Assembly: GCF_964355755.1 (NCBI RefSeq)
Contig: NC_092673.1
Coordinates: 33,055,648 to 33,119,647 of the forward strand
DNA: 64,000 nt
Reading direction: 5' to 3'
DNA from: Antedon mediterranea
Lineage: Eukaryota > Echinodermata > Crinoidea > Comatulida > Antedonidae
Made by a program: the position numbers and the translations under genes
The notes under the pieces: generated by a model
Told to the model about the DNA's origin: nothing
What the model saw: only the letters and a program-made list of their open reading frames with translations
Databases searched by the model: none
In this document: positions 1-13,405 of the stretch, one piece after another
Numbering within the stretch: position 1 is the stretch's first letter
How the letters are laid out: the number at the start of each line of letters is the position of its first letter

Positions 1-44
1 GTATGATCAATAGAAATGTTTTGCCTGCACCTGGCCTTTAAACC

Positions 45-209
45 TTGTATACTCTATCAAACTTAATATGATGTGCCCATATATGGACATGATGACGTCA
101 TATCACAACCATATTTGAGCATATCACAACCATATTTGAGCATATCACAACCATATTTGGGCACATACTTTATTTGTAACAAGTCTGATAATGTGTAGAC
201 AAAGCCTTA
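45..209. mobile_element. palindromic MITE, family A (degenerate copy)
   Basis: Contains the family core GATGTGCCCATATATGGACA and ends in a GTGTAGACAAAGC right terminus. The middle carries three direct copies of a roughly 21-base piece (CATATCACAACCATATTTG) at about 110-165. Same family as 797, 4558, 20371, 37092, 38187, 42091 and 61270. Confidence 0.6.
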
Positions 210-796
210 CTGTTTGGTGATTGACAATTCATCCACCAAAAAACTGTTGCTATGAGAAAATTTTACTCCACAGTATAGAAATCATTGTATTAATAATTTG
301 TTATTTATATAAAAGTATTAATTAGCATATGTGGGACAGGAAGTTAATTTCCCCTCCTCCTTTAAAAAAAATAAATAAATTTCAGGTCAACATTAACCTT
401 TGACACATCAGAACACTTTAATACAAATCGTGACTTTGATTCCTGGTTACTCTAAAAATTGCTTCTGTGCCCTGAATTTTCAATACCTAATCAATATTAG
501 ATTGTTTGCATAGCAGTTTTATCTATTTCAGCCCTTGTAGAAGATAAGAATGAGGCTGTATTATATTAAATTATATTATATTAGTGTTAAAACATGGGAA
601 GGTATCACCTTAATTGGGAATTCCCCAGAATAGGAATATCCCAAAGGATCCGTTCCACTAGTATCATTTCTAACAAAGCAGAATTTTAAAATATGACCAC
701 TATACAATAAAATACAAATACACTTTTACATCAATGGTTGAATGAAACCTTTAAATACTATTGCAATTGATTCAGTGTTAAAAGTATCATTAGTCT

Positions 797-955
797 AAAG
801 CTCTGTCTAATCACACTTTATGTGTCAAAAAAATGTGATGTGCCCATATATGAACATGATAATGTTATATAACTACCATATTTGGGCATACCACTACCAT
901 ATTTAGGTACATTACACTTTTTTGTCAAACTAGTTTGATAGTGTAGACAGAGTTT
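797..955. mobile_element. palindromic MITE, family A
   Basis: Left end AAGCTCTGTCTA and right end GATAGTGTAGACAGAG are inverted copies of each other, with the paired inner motifs ATGTGATGTGCCCATATATG and CATATTTAGGTACATTACAC. No coding capacity. Confidence 0.75.
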
Positions 956-1445
956 TTGGTCAAATTAATTGAATATCTCAATTGCTCTCTCAATCTTAGG
1001 AAACAGACTTAAAAATGAATCACATGATCAAAGTACAGAGTCCATGGGTGTACCCTGTATCAATGTTATCACGGCCAGCTCACATGCATATTGTCACGTA
1101 GTTTATTTGTTTTGTACTACGATGCATAGATTAGTAATTGTGGTATTATCATTATGGTATAGTATAGTTTGATTTTGAGAGATGGAAGAGAATAAAGAAA
1201 TTAAAGATCATTTTTATTACAAATGGATAAACGCTGTAGGCCTACACAAAAGACAGTGAAAAATATAAGAACGAAAAAAGTCACCCCAACCATTACCTCC
1301 ATGAAGATATAGTTGGTTTTGGTTCATAAATTTTCATTTGTTATAGTATAAAAAAAGTGCCATAGAAAAAATGATTTCACTGTCCTTACATTACATAAAC
1401 AAAAAGAGTGTTATGTTGTGGGGTTTTTTTTCCCATGAGAAAAAA

Positions 1446-1531
1446 TCCTGATATCTGACAGGATTTGAACCCCTGACCTTGAGATGGGAAGCCAAGCATT
1501 TTAACCACCAAGTTACAACTTCCACTCTTTA
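1446..1531 (-). repeat. tRNA-like sequence, SINE head or tRNA pseudogene
   Basis: Read on the minus strand it shows an A-box-like stretch TAACTTGGTGGTTAAAATG, an anticodon-arm-like region and a B box GGGTTCAAATCC at the expected distance. The acceptor ends do not pair, so it is unlikely to be a working tRNA. A SINE head or decayed tRNA copy is the best reading. Confidence 0.5.
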
Positions 1532-2422
1532 CACTTACAGTATATTAATTGATTAAGAATGTATTTATTTATTATACATTATTGATTATAGACAATTTAT
1601 ACTTGTATATAAAATATAATAAATCATTTTCTGCCCTCCAACTGCATTAAATCAATTTTATATTAACGGATATTCATTCATAATAATCAGAAGTAAAAAT
1701 AGGCTAAACCCCCGAACATATACTGCACTCACTCCATATTACAATACAGTAAACAAACAGTTAAAATATACAACAACATTTAACAATTGTAATACAATTT
1801 TAATTAAATCTTCGCAGGAATAATAACTCATTTCTTCTATTAAATATACAGTTAGGCTACAGTATAGCTTGGAGTAACCATGAGTATAGGATGGTATCTT
1901 ACAGATGTTTTTACTGTATTTATAATTTGTCACTACAAGATGGTAACACCTTTTGTCTGTGTATTTTTAATTAGATATAAATAATGTATACGATTAATGT
2001 TATTGGCAGGGAATGATATTAATGGTCATGTACAGTATGTTATAAATTATATTTAATATCAATTGTCAATATGGCATTGGTCACAGACATCACCTCTGTA
2101 AAATGACATTTTAAAATAAATTTAGATTTTTTGTCACAGATTTCTTTTATAATTGTTCAACATAAAGAGATTGAAATAACTAGCAGACAGGTCAATTAAA
2201 ATATATATATATATATATATTATTTTTGTATAGTTTTGTGTAAAGTTGATAAACATTTTGTTTTCCAACCATTATTTGGACCTCATGGTTATGTCAATGT
2301 GCCATTACGAATATTGTTTGCTGAATATGTGTATTTCTATTTCTGACTATTTTGCAAATATTATTTCATTTTACATCTAGAAATTACTAATATTAATTTT
2401 GTTCTTATTTATTTACGTACAG

Positions 2423-5400
2423 GAGAAGAGCTAGCTGTGTATAGGGGTGAGGATGGAAAAGCCCATGTTGTCAATGCATATTGCCCACATCTTGGAGCTA
2501 ATTTAGGGGTCGGAGGTCAAGTGAAGGGTAACTGCATTGAATGTCCATTCCATGGTTGGAAATTCAGGGGAGAAGATGGAAAGTGTGTTGACATACCCTA
2601 TGCAAGTAAAGGTAATGTTTGAGATATTGATAGAGAATACCAAATATGGCTCAAGTATAGTCCCAGGGGGGCTGGGTATAAATTTGTTCATACTTCTCAG
2701 GCTAGATGCAGTTTAAAACAGTTGATACAGGACTGCATAATGTGTAATAGTAGCCAGGAAGTGTGTGTTTTTTAAATCTTTCCTCTGAAAAATGTGAATT
2801 AACTTTATTAAAAATAATTATTATAAAAATATGATACATTATTAAAACAGTGTGTTTTTGTTTTGTTATTTTGGTATAACTCATTTCTATGAGTAACTAT
2901 AAAACCGTTACAATAACAAAAATTGTCTGGAAAAATGTAAATTATCTGTCTTTTTAATAAGTCATGTTTTTAAAATAATATTTGTGGTATTTCTGTTTCC
3001 AAATAAAAGGTTTTATGCTAGACATCTTGTGGCTAAACATTTTTTTTGGACGACAAGAATACGTGCTTTATCCTCATAACATCGTTGTAGAGGGATAATT
3101 ACCATTGATATAGACATGATATTATTGCTATTATGGTTATTAGAAATACCTTTTTCTCAGGCTTTTTTGCTCCAGGGTAAAGTTTTTTCATCCCTGGGGT
3201 AACAGCTGAGTAAGCAGACATCATCCAATACTTTTCAATACATATGTTTTTAGGTTTTAGTCAAGTTTCGGTTTATTTAGGTTTACTGTACTGCTCCATG
3301 GTATTGCTATATCAGATGGCATTATGTTAATGATCGCTTTTATTAGGTTTGTTAGTAAGAAGCTTAGAAATAAGAAACTACAAACTTCATGTTTTTTATT
3401 AAATTAAACTTGCAACCAGTATTGGGAACATGATGTCATAGAACCGTTACAGTATAAAAGGGATACTTTCTATTCAAACAAACAGGTAATATATGTCTCA
3501 ACACTACAACTATCCTCTATTCAGGGGACACCTACAGTATTATGAGTCACTTTGTTTTGTTCCAAAGATGTCTCTATTAAGTGTATCATATATGAATTAT
3601 ATACACACTTGATATCAGTAGCAATGTAGACATTATTATATGCTAGCAAGCATTTATACATCTAAATGAACCATAACAACCATTAAACAAGGGATGTATG
3701 TATTATAGCTACCAAAAGATTAAGATCTGGGCAAAAGTTAATTTGTAAATGGCAATTGAAGGCCTAATTGATTATACTACTTTAACTTGTATGTAATAAA
3801 TACCTTTCTTAGGGTTAGTGTGCTATAAGGTGAAAATTAAGTGCAAGGATTTAAAGTAAACTTCGATGAAATTAGATGGAAGAAATATAGGTCTTTACTG
3901 TGCAAACTAAAGCTCTTTGTCTTTTGGTAAGGGTTTACTTAGATTTGAAAACTTTCGTGACATGCTCCCTCCTTGCCGCGAGCAGACAAGAACCCGAAGT
4001 CTAATATTTATCAATAAGCTTCATGTGCCAAGGTTTAGAACAGAGCCATATAGAAAGTCTGCCATACCAATAATTATTAAAGCGATAAACAAAATGTGAT
4101 ATATTCGAGTCTCGGTTGGGGCGACTTTTTCTCATTCTTACAGATTTCCTCATCTTTATCGTTTTAAATTAATTAATTAAATTTCACCGGGCGGTTTAGA
4201 ATTAAAGTTCTTTGCCTGATGTGTTTAAAATTCAAAGGAAAATTACTGAAAAAATTACAATGCTGTGGGTATCAGTGACTGGATCTCAATGGAGATACAA
4301 AAGAAAAAAGCGAAAGCTAAATCAAAATGAAAAGTAAAACAGCCAGAAAAGTTAATTTAAATACTTTAATTAATTTTCACCTGGATCCTTTCAATTCAAT
4401 ATAGGCCTAGGTCTTATAATGAAAAAAAGGTAAAAATCTGTTGTGTATATTTATGTATAAATGTTAACTTTCTTTTAAACCTGCAATATTATATGTTAAC
4501 GTTTTCAACCTTTAAGTACCGACTGTTTTGTATGTTTTTTTATACCAAAATAAATAAATGTGGTAGTGATATGACATCATCATGTCCATATATGGGCACA
4601 TCACATGTTTTACTCACATAAAGTTTAATTGTGTAGACAGAGCTTTCCAAATTAGAACTCTTTAGTTTAAAATTGCACAAAAAGCAGTAAACAAACATAG
4701 CATTATATCGCAATACGGGTCAGATTTATCAAACGCATCTTTACTTTGTTTTAAAAATAACTTGGGCCATATTTAGAAAAAATATATAATATTGCTTAAG
4801 TTAAGCAATTTTGTTAAATCGAAAATTTATTTTACACGTAAAGGATCAATTTTCACTTAAACATATATCAACAATTTTCATAATTTTAAAGTTTTAGCAA
4901 TAATATTTGCCAGTATGTGACCAATTCAGATGCAAATATTAATAATTATTGAAAACTTTAGAAAAGTCAATATTACAATGTTTATTTTGTAGTTCCAGAG
5001 TTTGCAAAAATTAAGTCTTGGCCGTCAATTGAAATCTATGGACTTGTTTTAATGTGGTATCATGCGGAGAACTCGGAGCCATTATGGTATCCACCAGAAA
5101 TTCCAAACTTTGACAAAATGAGATATCAAGGGTACACAGAACATCAGGTCAATGCTCATATTCAGGTAAATAATTCTTTTTGTTTATATGGCTCGATTGA
5201 AATACCGGTTCTCATCAGATCATTAAAGTTATGAAATGTTGGGCCGGGTTGTGTTCTTGAATGGGTGGGGGGGGGGGGGGAGTATTTGGTATTGTACAGT
5301 TATAGACCAGATGTGAATGCTAGGGAATCGGATTGTTGGTATGTGATAGGCAGGGTTTGAGCCTGTCTGTGTCATATTGATTGTATCCCTTAAGCAAGAT

Positions 5401-8400
5401 GCTTTACTCTCATTGCCTTATCGATCAGGGGATCATCTCATCTCTCTCGGTAGGCACTACACGGCTTAAACACCAGTGGGTTGTTTTACTTCACAAAATT
5501 CTCCAAAAACATCTAAATTAAAATAACGATACAAGCGATACAAGCAAAATATATGATTTTTCTATAGGAATATCAAGCTCTCCTTTTAAGGTCAATTACA
5601 CAAGAAATTTATTTTTTATATAATTCTATTTACGTTTGTTCAACAGGAAGTTCCAGAAAATGGTGCAGATATAAATCACCTAACTCATCTTCATACGCCG
5701 TTCATATTAAGTGGGACAGATTTGCGATATTCAGCACACAGGTACTGTATAAAAGTTTTTACTCATGAATTATATATATATATATATATATATATTCATC
5801 ATTCATATACTTTTATTCATCTTTTATTGATCTGCTGTTTTTAATCTTGCAAGCCTGAATTGTAAAAGGGCCCGTTTCTTATTAATTCCCCAAAATGTAT
5901 GTATGTATGTTAGGAACCAGCAGGGACAAGTGGGTTAATGGTTAAAGAGAATTTTTAGATGAAATTTGCTTTGAATAGAAGAAAGTAAATTTGGCCAAAA
6001 ATTGTGAATAGTGATGAACTAGGCCTATTTTACCAGTACAGTGGTTTCTCTGCTGATCTCATTTTAAAACCCAAATGACCACAGGCTTGATAAACGCCCT
6101 AGTCATTTTGAAAGTTTTTTTTAGTATAGAATCTAGTTTAGTTTTCCCATGACCTAGAGGATGTTAGGAGCGTAGCAGATGTGAAACAAGTCCTTCCATA
6201 CTGTATATGGGAATTAGTAGTTGTACTCATCATGATACGATACACATACATAAGCCATATCTTCCAGTGGTGCTATCTCCTCTTCAGGCTGGCAGACTTT
6301 TTGCTGGATTGCCATAATAATACCACATTTATATAGCGCCCTTTTCATGAGTAATCATGCTCAAAGGCGCTTTACAAGCATTATTACCCCAGTATTTTTT
6401 GGGATCAAACACGTATGGAAACATACTCCCATCAGCCGGTAACCAGCGCAAAGTTGTGTCTAGATCTAACTGGGTACCCATTTATACACCTGGGTGGAGA
6501 GAGGCAACGTAAGTAAAGTATCTTGCCTACGGATACAAGCAATGCGGCAAGAGTTGGATTCGAACCTAGATCTGACGATCGGTAGTCCAACGTCCAACAC
6601 ACTGCGCCACACGCCCTCAGAATACACTGTTAAAATTGTTACCAGGATTTGCTCAATTAGTGTAGTATAGTCTGTTTTCTATCTAATGCCAGTTTTCGTG
6701 AAACTGGGTTCATCATATCTAGTTCTATATATTGGTCAGAAACACCTTCTCATCTGTTATTAATTTACAATGTGTATTGCATCCTTTTATTGGTTAGCCT
6801 GTTCAGCCATCTGCACTGTATAGGTTGTATGATTGTGGTTATTGTCAGACGTCATTTCACAATACCTGGTATTACAAATATGTAAACACTACTTTGTTTA
6901 GAGAAAAAATATACACCAACAAAAAAAAACAGATAAAGATTGCATAGGATTAAAAAGAAATTCTGAGAATGTAACAAAAAAATTGATAATCATCTTCCAT
7001 TCAACCATACAATCAATAGATTCTCAAGGTCTAACTTTGTAAAGAAATAAATACTAAAATAGTGTATTTTTTTCTGCTTTATGGTACAATTCTGAAAACC
7101 AGGTTTTCCAGAAAGTTGTAAGCAGGGAGTTTCAGGATACTTATTATTGTGCAAAAATAAAATGGCAGAAATGGAATCCAAAAAATGTAATTGTAATAAA
7201 ATAGATTATGTAAATTCAATTCCTGAAAACATGACAATGGTTAAATCTCAATGGAGATTCAAAAATATAATCAAAACGATAAAATAAAGTAAAACCACCA
7301 GAAAGAGATGTATATAATGTAAAATAATGGTAAATGCCAAAATAAATGTAGATAATTTAAACTGTGAATTAAAAAATAGAAAATGTATCTATGGTCCATT
7401 ACCATCAGACTTTAACTGGTCTCAAGTAATGAGAAACCAAAGTCCATTGGGTAAAGATGGCCCAGCAAATGCTGAAACAAGTATAAGTAAACATCCATTT
7501 TAGGTTTAAGTACAATTTCTGATTAACTTTAATTATAATAAACAGAAGCAGCACCACATCCTGGGGTATTGAATAATCATCAACCTGTTGCTGTTCCTTG
7601 GGGTGGGGTAATCGACCACAAACACTGAAAGTTCCTTAAAACCTAAGTTCATCCAAACCACTAAGACGCATGATTGGTTTTACCATGAAAAGCATAATAA
7701 TTGCTACACTTGCTTTAGCGGGAAATAGCAGGATATTTGTTTAGTATACACGTGCTATTGGGGGAAATAGGGACCAAATAACTTATGTGTGGTAGGGTAG
7801 GGTTCAGTGGAAATATGTCCGCAATTTCTAGCTGGTATAGCAGAGGAATACTATCAAATATATTGCTAATCTAATCATACTAATTAATAAAGGACCTATT
7901 CGACTCCTTTAACTAACAGTTAACTTGACACACCCCTTCAACCTATTAACCTTCAACCATAACCTGGGCCAATCATATTCACAGAAAACTTGGCAGAACA
8001 TCATTCAATGCATCACAATATATTTGTAGATGATTTTTATCACATGTTTTTAATAGAAGATAACTATGACCTTAACATTATAAATTCCAAAAATATTTAA
8101 GTTCTCTCCTGAGACAAACTTGTAATGTATTTATGGACAAGGTCAGTGTAAGAAATTCATTTCTGGTTTAAGAAAACATACATTAAATTTTAATGATATC
8201 AATATGCAATAGAGAATTTTTTACTACAACATTTTCCTGTTTTTTCTCTCCTCCACCATCCCACAATGGATCAGCGAGGAAATCCTCACCCTGCCCCATA
8301 ACATAAAAAAAAAGACAATGAGAAAATAGAGAAAATAAAGTAAAACCAAATTATTATCTAGGCCTGTTAGTTTCCACGATATATGTGTGCTTATGATACC

Positions 8401-11400
8401 CAATGAGGAAATTAGTTTTCAGACTAGTTTTACCAAAACTAAATTTGTCCATGCTTTTATATTTTACTTAACATTTCTATATAGTTTTTCGTAATTAATA
8501 GTTTAAATTATTTATATTATTTAGATACAGTGCACGAGCGTCTCAGTTTTAATTTTATCTGTAACAGTGTTCAACAGGTTTTGGAATATCACGTGAAAAA
8601 TAATTCAATTCATTTTTTTTTCAAGGTCCTGGAAAATAATTAAATATATGAACTGTGAACTTCAGCATACATTTATAAGCATTATAGAAACTATAAACCA
8701 CCCAGTGGTGATACTAGAAATTAATTTTTAAAGCAATATGTGTGTACAATGGACTAGCAAATGACTTACATGTACCACAATACTTTGTCTTAAACCACAA
8801 AATCAATGTACAAAAGGTGTTTAATGTGTATGTACAGTGAATTGTAGCTGATTGTTTATCTAAAAGTTTGTTCAAAGTTGAAGCCAGTGAACAAAGTCCT
8901 TTATAGCATATTACAACAGCAGTACTAATATTAATTGGTAAAGACCGTTTTATTCAGTTTTGTCTTTTAATCCAGTCTTTAAAGACTAAAATGCATTAAA
9001 ATGCAACTTTATTAATTTTGATATCACTTTAAATAGCAAAGGTTAACTTTTTCCTATACAAACTTTAATCGTCAGATTTCACTTGATATAATATACAAAC
9101 ATTTCCACATAAATATTTAATCATTCTCCACTTTAAAGACTGTTTCATTCTCTTTTGTCTTCTTATAATCCAGTGTAAATGCAACTTGACCGATTTATAT
9201 CAAATTTTAAATAGCAAATGTTAACCTTTTCCTTTACAAACTTTAATCCTAAAATTTCACTTTATATATACAAACTGCCCACATAAATATTTGATCATAA
9301 ATTCTACCACAGTCAAAGGTAAAACATGCCAATTATAATGTGATAGGCTACTATCCTCCATGGTGTACAGATTGAGGTGCTCAGCATAAACCCACACAGT
9401 TTTAAATCCAACCAGAGGTTGTTATATCATTTTATAGCTACTTTTCATAGCAGATTTAAGTTTGAAATGGCATTAACATTGAATGTTCCAAATTGTCCTA
9501 TAATATTATTGATTTAAGAAGAATAATAACAATGTTTATTTAATGTGTATTTTAACACTTCAATTGTACGTTACACAAATATTTTCTTAATAATGATTTA
9601 TGTGTTTTATAGCATGTGTCAATTATGAAAAAGAGCATATATTTACATTAATTTTATATGACTCAGTTTATTAGGGATTTGCGTGAACATGAATGAAGTT
9701 CAATATTCAATATTCTTTTGGTTTGAAATTGCAGTGTTATGACGTCATACGTCCACTCGTACTCATATCAGAGGGCGAACGCCGGATGCCACTGTACAAG
9801 TGCTCAAATATGCCAGTCAACGTGCTAGTCACCTACCGCATGCACATATAAAAATGACCTAATAGGGTAGCAGTCTAAAAGTCCATGTGTACTGTCGATA
9901 GACAACTTTTGTATGTATTGGGATAGAGGGAATTAAAGAACATTTCTGCAACAGAAGCTCTAAGCCAACCGAGATAGTCCTGATCTATGTCATTGACCCA
10001 GATACAGCACTCATCACTCCCTCCCCCACACAAAAATAAACCTCCTTACTCCAACTGTGCATGCTTTAAAAAAACATTGGTTTGTTTTTTCCTACCTGCC
10101 ATTCAAATGTACTAAATCAAAAAATTTACATTTAGATATTTTTTTTTTATTTTTATAGTTTTTGGGATTGGATAACACACGGCTGGGATGGCAATTGGAA
10201 ACAAGATGAAAATGATAAACACATAGGAGAACTGACTCTGCTACACAAACTAAGCTTGTTTGGTATTGAAATTAAAAAGTTAAACTTGAATGTTACAGCA
10301 ACTCAGGTTAGTATTGCGTATACTTAGAACAGGCTACCTTCATTTGTCTAAAGGGTCTTTCAACTGTGTTCCGGCAAGATTCTGGTCCGGCGCCATCAAA
10401 TAAGACATCAATGTTTTGATTTCACACAGCTACGCGCATGCTGATTGGCTTGTAGCCGCATGGGGCATTGTCGAAAACAAACATTGACGATCCGATTTGC
10501 CGGACTGGAATAGGTGTGTGCTATTATGCCAATATAAACTTGACTGAAGTGGACAGAAACTTAATTTGAGCTGTAAATTTTATTAATTTATTTACTCAAA
10601 AAGTGCTAGAGCATTAGTACGACAACTTTCTGATTGAAAACTGAGGATGCAAGATACAGTAGATATGTGAATACTGTAATATGGATTTAATAACATGCTT
10701 ATATAGCGCCCTCTATGAGGTTTGCATGATTTTTGTTATAACACATTGGCTGCTAGACCCTTTACATTATTGTCTAGATGCATCTTCTCAGCACTACCCC
10801 GTGAAATTGTGATGTTCTATGACGTATACATTCATTTTTTTTTGGGACAAAAATTATTGTTCACAGCACCCTGGGCAAAACCGATATACCTTCGTGTTAA
10901 CAAGTCGGGAGAAAAAAAAACAATTTAGCCAGTTACTGTTTGCTAGTTGGTTAGGTAATGTTAATAGAATACAAATTAATAGAGGGCGCCATACATTCAA
11001 CCTAGGTTTTTGCTTATGTTAAGGCAATCTTATTTTAATTGTTTTTTGCAGGTTGGCCCGTCAATTGTCCACCTCACTTTCAAGACGTTCTTAGGTACGG
11101 CATGTATGGTTCATTCTATCACACCAGTGGAGCCGCTCGTACAGAAGATTACGCATTCCATATACGTGACTGGCTTTATTCCAACTATTGTTGGTAAATT
11201 CTTACTGTGGGCCGAAGCAGTGCAGGTTAGTTTGGGTTAGCATCTTTAGCAGTAAAGAAAAGATGTTTTTTTTTATAAAACCAAATACAGTTTGGCTGTG
11301 TGTAAACACAAAACATAAAAAAAAAATTACAATTTGTGTTTTTAGACCAAATCATTTATCATTACCATATATAGCAGTATTACTGTAGAACCATATTAAA

Positions 11401-12302
11401 GGCTGTTCACACTAGGACGCAACGCAATTTAAGTGCAACACAAGTGAGTTGACCAATGACAAGCGACAGTTAAAATAGTTCATTACTTGTGATTGGTCAA
11501 TTTATTTGCGTCATACTTGTAAGTCCCTGTACTTCATCCTACTGGGAACATTTGGGATCCAACATACTGTCCCCTTAAAATAGGTGTTTGTATTGTTAAA
11601 GATTGCTCATTTCACAGGAAAGTGTCCTCTGAATAGCCGTGTACCAATTTTACACTATTTAACAGCAAAGAGGATAAAAAAGCTGAAAACAATTTATGAT
11701 CTTGTGATTTTCTTTTATTATTTATAAAAGCCGAAATAAATGAAATGAAATGAAAAAAATTGAATTGAAATTTATATTTATACTGGGTAACCTCTTCAGT
11801 CAAAGACTGGTCTCCCAGAGGGCCCAGTTGGTGATCAGTGGCTGTGATGTACTAATACACCGGGGTAACCCCCTACTCGTCTCGAAAGATGTACTAGGTT
11901 CTTTAAAGTGCACACAAGCTAGATGTGTACACTGGACCTACGGTTTATAGTCCTTCATCCGAGAAGACTCGTTTTACCACCAGAACCATGGAGTGAGTGA
12001 GCCTCGAACCCCTGCCAGTGTTATGGCTACGTAATTACGGTTCCACTGTCTTAACCGCTCGGCCACTCACTCACTCACTCTTTGAAAATGAAATGAAAAA
12101 AAATTTATTGGATTTGACATAATGGACGTTTCTGTTTCAGATTGAACGAGATGTAATGATATGGAACCATAAAACGTATGTAGACAAACCGTTACTGGTA
12201 AAAGAAGACCATCTGATAGCTAAGCATCGACGATGGTACTCGCAATTCTACTCTGAAAATAGCCCAAGACTTAAACTTCAAAAAGACACCCTAGATTTTT
12301 AA
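2423..12302 (+). CDS. nvd: cholesterol 7-desaturase (Neverland/DAF-36), 5' partial
   Basis: Six exons: 2423-2611, 4993-5165, 5647-5741, 10159-10306, 11052-11225, 12141-12302 (TAA at 12300-12302). Phases 1, 0, 2, 0, 0 match at every junction and give about 313 residues; family members are about 430, so the N-terminal membrane anchor is missing. Exon 1 carries the Rieske [2Fe-2S] site, CPH then CPFH in the AYCPHLGAN and CIECPFHGW contexts. Exon 3 carries the mononuclear iron site [12 protein letters not shown]. The C-terminus has the family-typical [14 protein letters not shown]. Family enzymes convert cholesterol to 7-dehydrocholesterol at membranes, the first step towards ecdysteroid or dafachronic-acid type steroids in ecdysozoans; the role in this animal is inference. 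Key metal ligands are intact, so the gene looks functional. Confidence 0.93.
4258..4330. repeat. dispersed repeat, 'CTGGATCTCAATGGAGATAC' family
   Basis: Inside the first visible intron of the desaturase gene. Shares the piece CAATGCTGTGGGTATCAGTG followed by a CTGGATCTCAATGGAGATA motif with the three-unit array at 18690-18890 and, more weakly, with 7222-7300. Confidence 0.6.
4558..4647. mobile_element. MITE family A, truncated copy
   Basis: Only the middle and right arm remain: ATGACATCATCATGTCCATA, TATGGGCACATCACATG, then AATTGTGTAGACAGAGCTTT. The left terminus is gone. It lies in a desaturase intron. Confidence 0.7.
6318..6620 (-). mobile_element. tRNA-derived SINE, family 1
   Basis: On the minus strand the 5' head shows an A box TGGCGCAGTGTGTTGG and a B box GGTTCGAATCC, followed by a body that ends in GGGCGCTATATAAATG. 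A second copy sits at 52265-52541 in the same orientation. It lies in the 4.4-kb desaturase intron 5742-10158, which otherwise shows only AT-rich sequence to me. Confidence 0.8.
10353..10522. mobile_element. MITE family B (CTGTTCCGGCA termini)
   Basis: Left GGGTCTTTCAACTGTGTTCC and right TGCCGGACTGGAATAGGTGT are imperfect inverted repeats. It is related to the copy at 14369-14502, with which it also shares the inner ACGCGCATGCTGATTGG-like and CATTGACG pieces. It lies in a desaturase intron. Confidence 0.6.
11403..11550. mobile_element. MITE family C, decayed copy
   Basis: Starts CACACTAGGACGCAACGCAA and ends CATCCTACTGGGAAC. It shares AAGTGAGTTGACCAAT and the inverted GTGATTGGTCAA inner parts with the better copy at 15297-15452. 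It lies in the last desaturase intron. Confidence 0.65.
11772..12080 (-). mobile_element. tRNA(Leu/Ser)-derived SINE, family 2
   Basis: On the minus strand the head reads GTGGCCGAGCGGTTAAGAC (A box of class-II tRNAs) and later GGGGTTCGAGGC (B box). The body contains GGTAACCCC and TACACTGGACCTACGG motifs (plus-strand sense) shared with the copy at 60757-61050. It lies only about 60 bases before the last desaturase exon. Confidence 0.8.
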
Positions 12303-12323
12303 ATTCAATGAAAAATATTTTTT

Positions 12324-12329
12324 ATTAAA
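12324..12329 (+). terminator. possible ATTAAA polyadenylation signal of the desaturase gene
   Basis: The variant signal ATTAAA lies 22 bases after the TAA stop. No canonical AATAAA is visible close by. Weak evidence from position only. Confidence 0.4.
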
Positions 12330-13298
12330 AATGTCACTTCCAAATTGAAACGTAATTTAGATATTGCATGTCAGGAAAATTCTCAGAAAGAGGAGGCGAG
12401 TTCCCTTCCTAGTATTTGCTGGGGTCTGGGTACAAGTTACTTGCAACTGTGTAATTTGCATAGTGGGCTAAGGAGTTCACATTCGGTAAGCATAGCGATG
12501 AACAAACAAAACATTTGCATGCAGATAGCGATAAGCAGGATTTATTTGCTATCATCTTAATTTACCATTGTCTAGAGGAATTGTTTTTCTTTTGGACAAA
12601 TACAGAGAAAAAGTAAACCACACTGGTTTTTTACATAAGTTATTTAATTTTAATTTGATTAAATGAGCTCCTCTTTTTTCTCCAATTAAACCAGTTCATC
12701 GTTTCTATAATTACTACAGTACAGTATTTCAGTTAAATCATGAGAATTATTAATCTGAAATATTTTTTATAATTTAAAAATTTCAAAGCATTTCATTAAT
12801 GTAGATGTTTAGTCTGACCATTTTGGTTTTGTCATTTTTATATGTTTGTAAATTTTGTTGTGAATTTTTTAATGTGCTTTTTATAATTCATAAATAACTT
12901 TCCAAAAATAATTGATTTTAAAATTGATCAGCAAATGGTTTATTCTTTAGAATATTTGTTATCAATATAGAATTATGCAACATTTCTTTGCTGTAGATAA
13001 AGATTTAAGATAAGGTTGCTTTATATGGAAATATTGTTTTCCTTCCAATCCCTTTAAAATTTTCCTTTAAGAGGTACCATAATGGGTAAAAGTATGGTAT
13101 GATAATTACCTCATTTGGTGGTATAATATAATAGTTTAATTGAATGTTTGTGAATAGTTTGCGTGACTATGTTATTTTTAATCAACGAAAAATGTAATTA
13201 TAGTTATTTATAAAAACTAATCTGGATATTCTAACACCCAATTATTGTATTAAAATATTTTATCGGTGTATTGATGGCAGACGTGGATATAGACCAGT

Positions 13299-13405
13299 TC
13301 CTAGGCAATATACCTATTATATTGATCAGACAGGGCAATTTAACATTATTATATTGACCAGACAGGGCAATATAACCAATTATATTGACCGGACAGGGCC
13401 ATATA
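13299..13405. repeat. tandem repeat, about 31-32 bp, three to four units
   Basis: The piece ATATTGACCAGACAGGGCAA recurs with a spacing of 31-32 bases (CAGGGC at 13331, 13363 and 13394), with point changes between units; a degenerate fourth unit precedes it. Confidence 0.75.

Larger units (their letters stand above)
1..2422. other. upstream intergenic or intronic DNA
   Basis: I see no convincing coding exon here. It holds two palindromic MITE copies (45-209 and 797-955), a tRNA-like SINE head (1446-1531) and an (AT)n run at about 2203-2220. The N-terminal exon of the Rieske desaturase that starts at 2423 must end with one extra base (phase 1), but I found no matching exon, so this is probably the last part of a long intron. 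Confidence 0.6.

Noticed and set aside
1446-1531. Functional tRNA gene
   Set aside because: A and B boxes are present but the acceptor stem does not pair and the anticodon arm is irregular; a SINE head is more likely.
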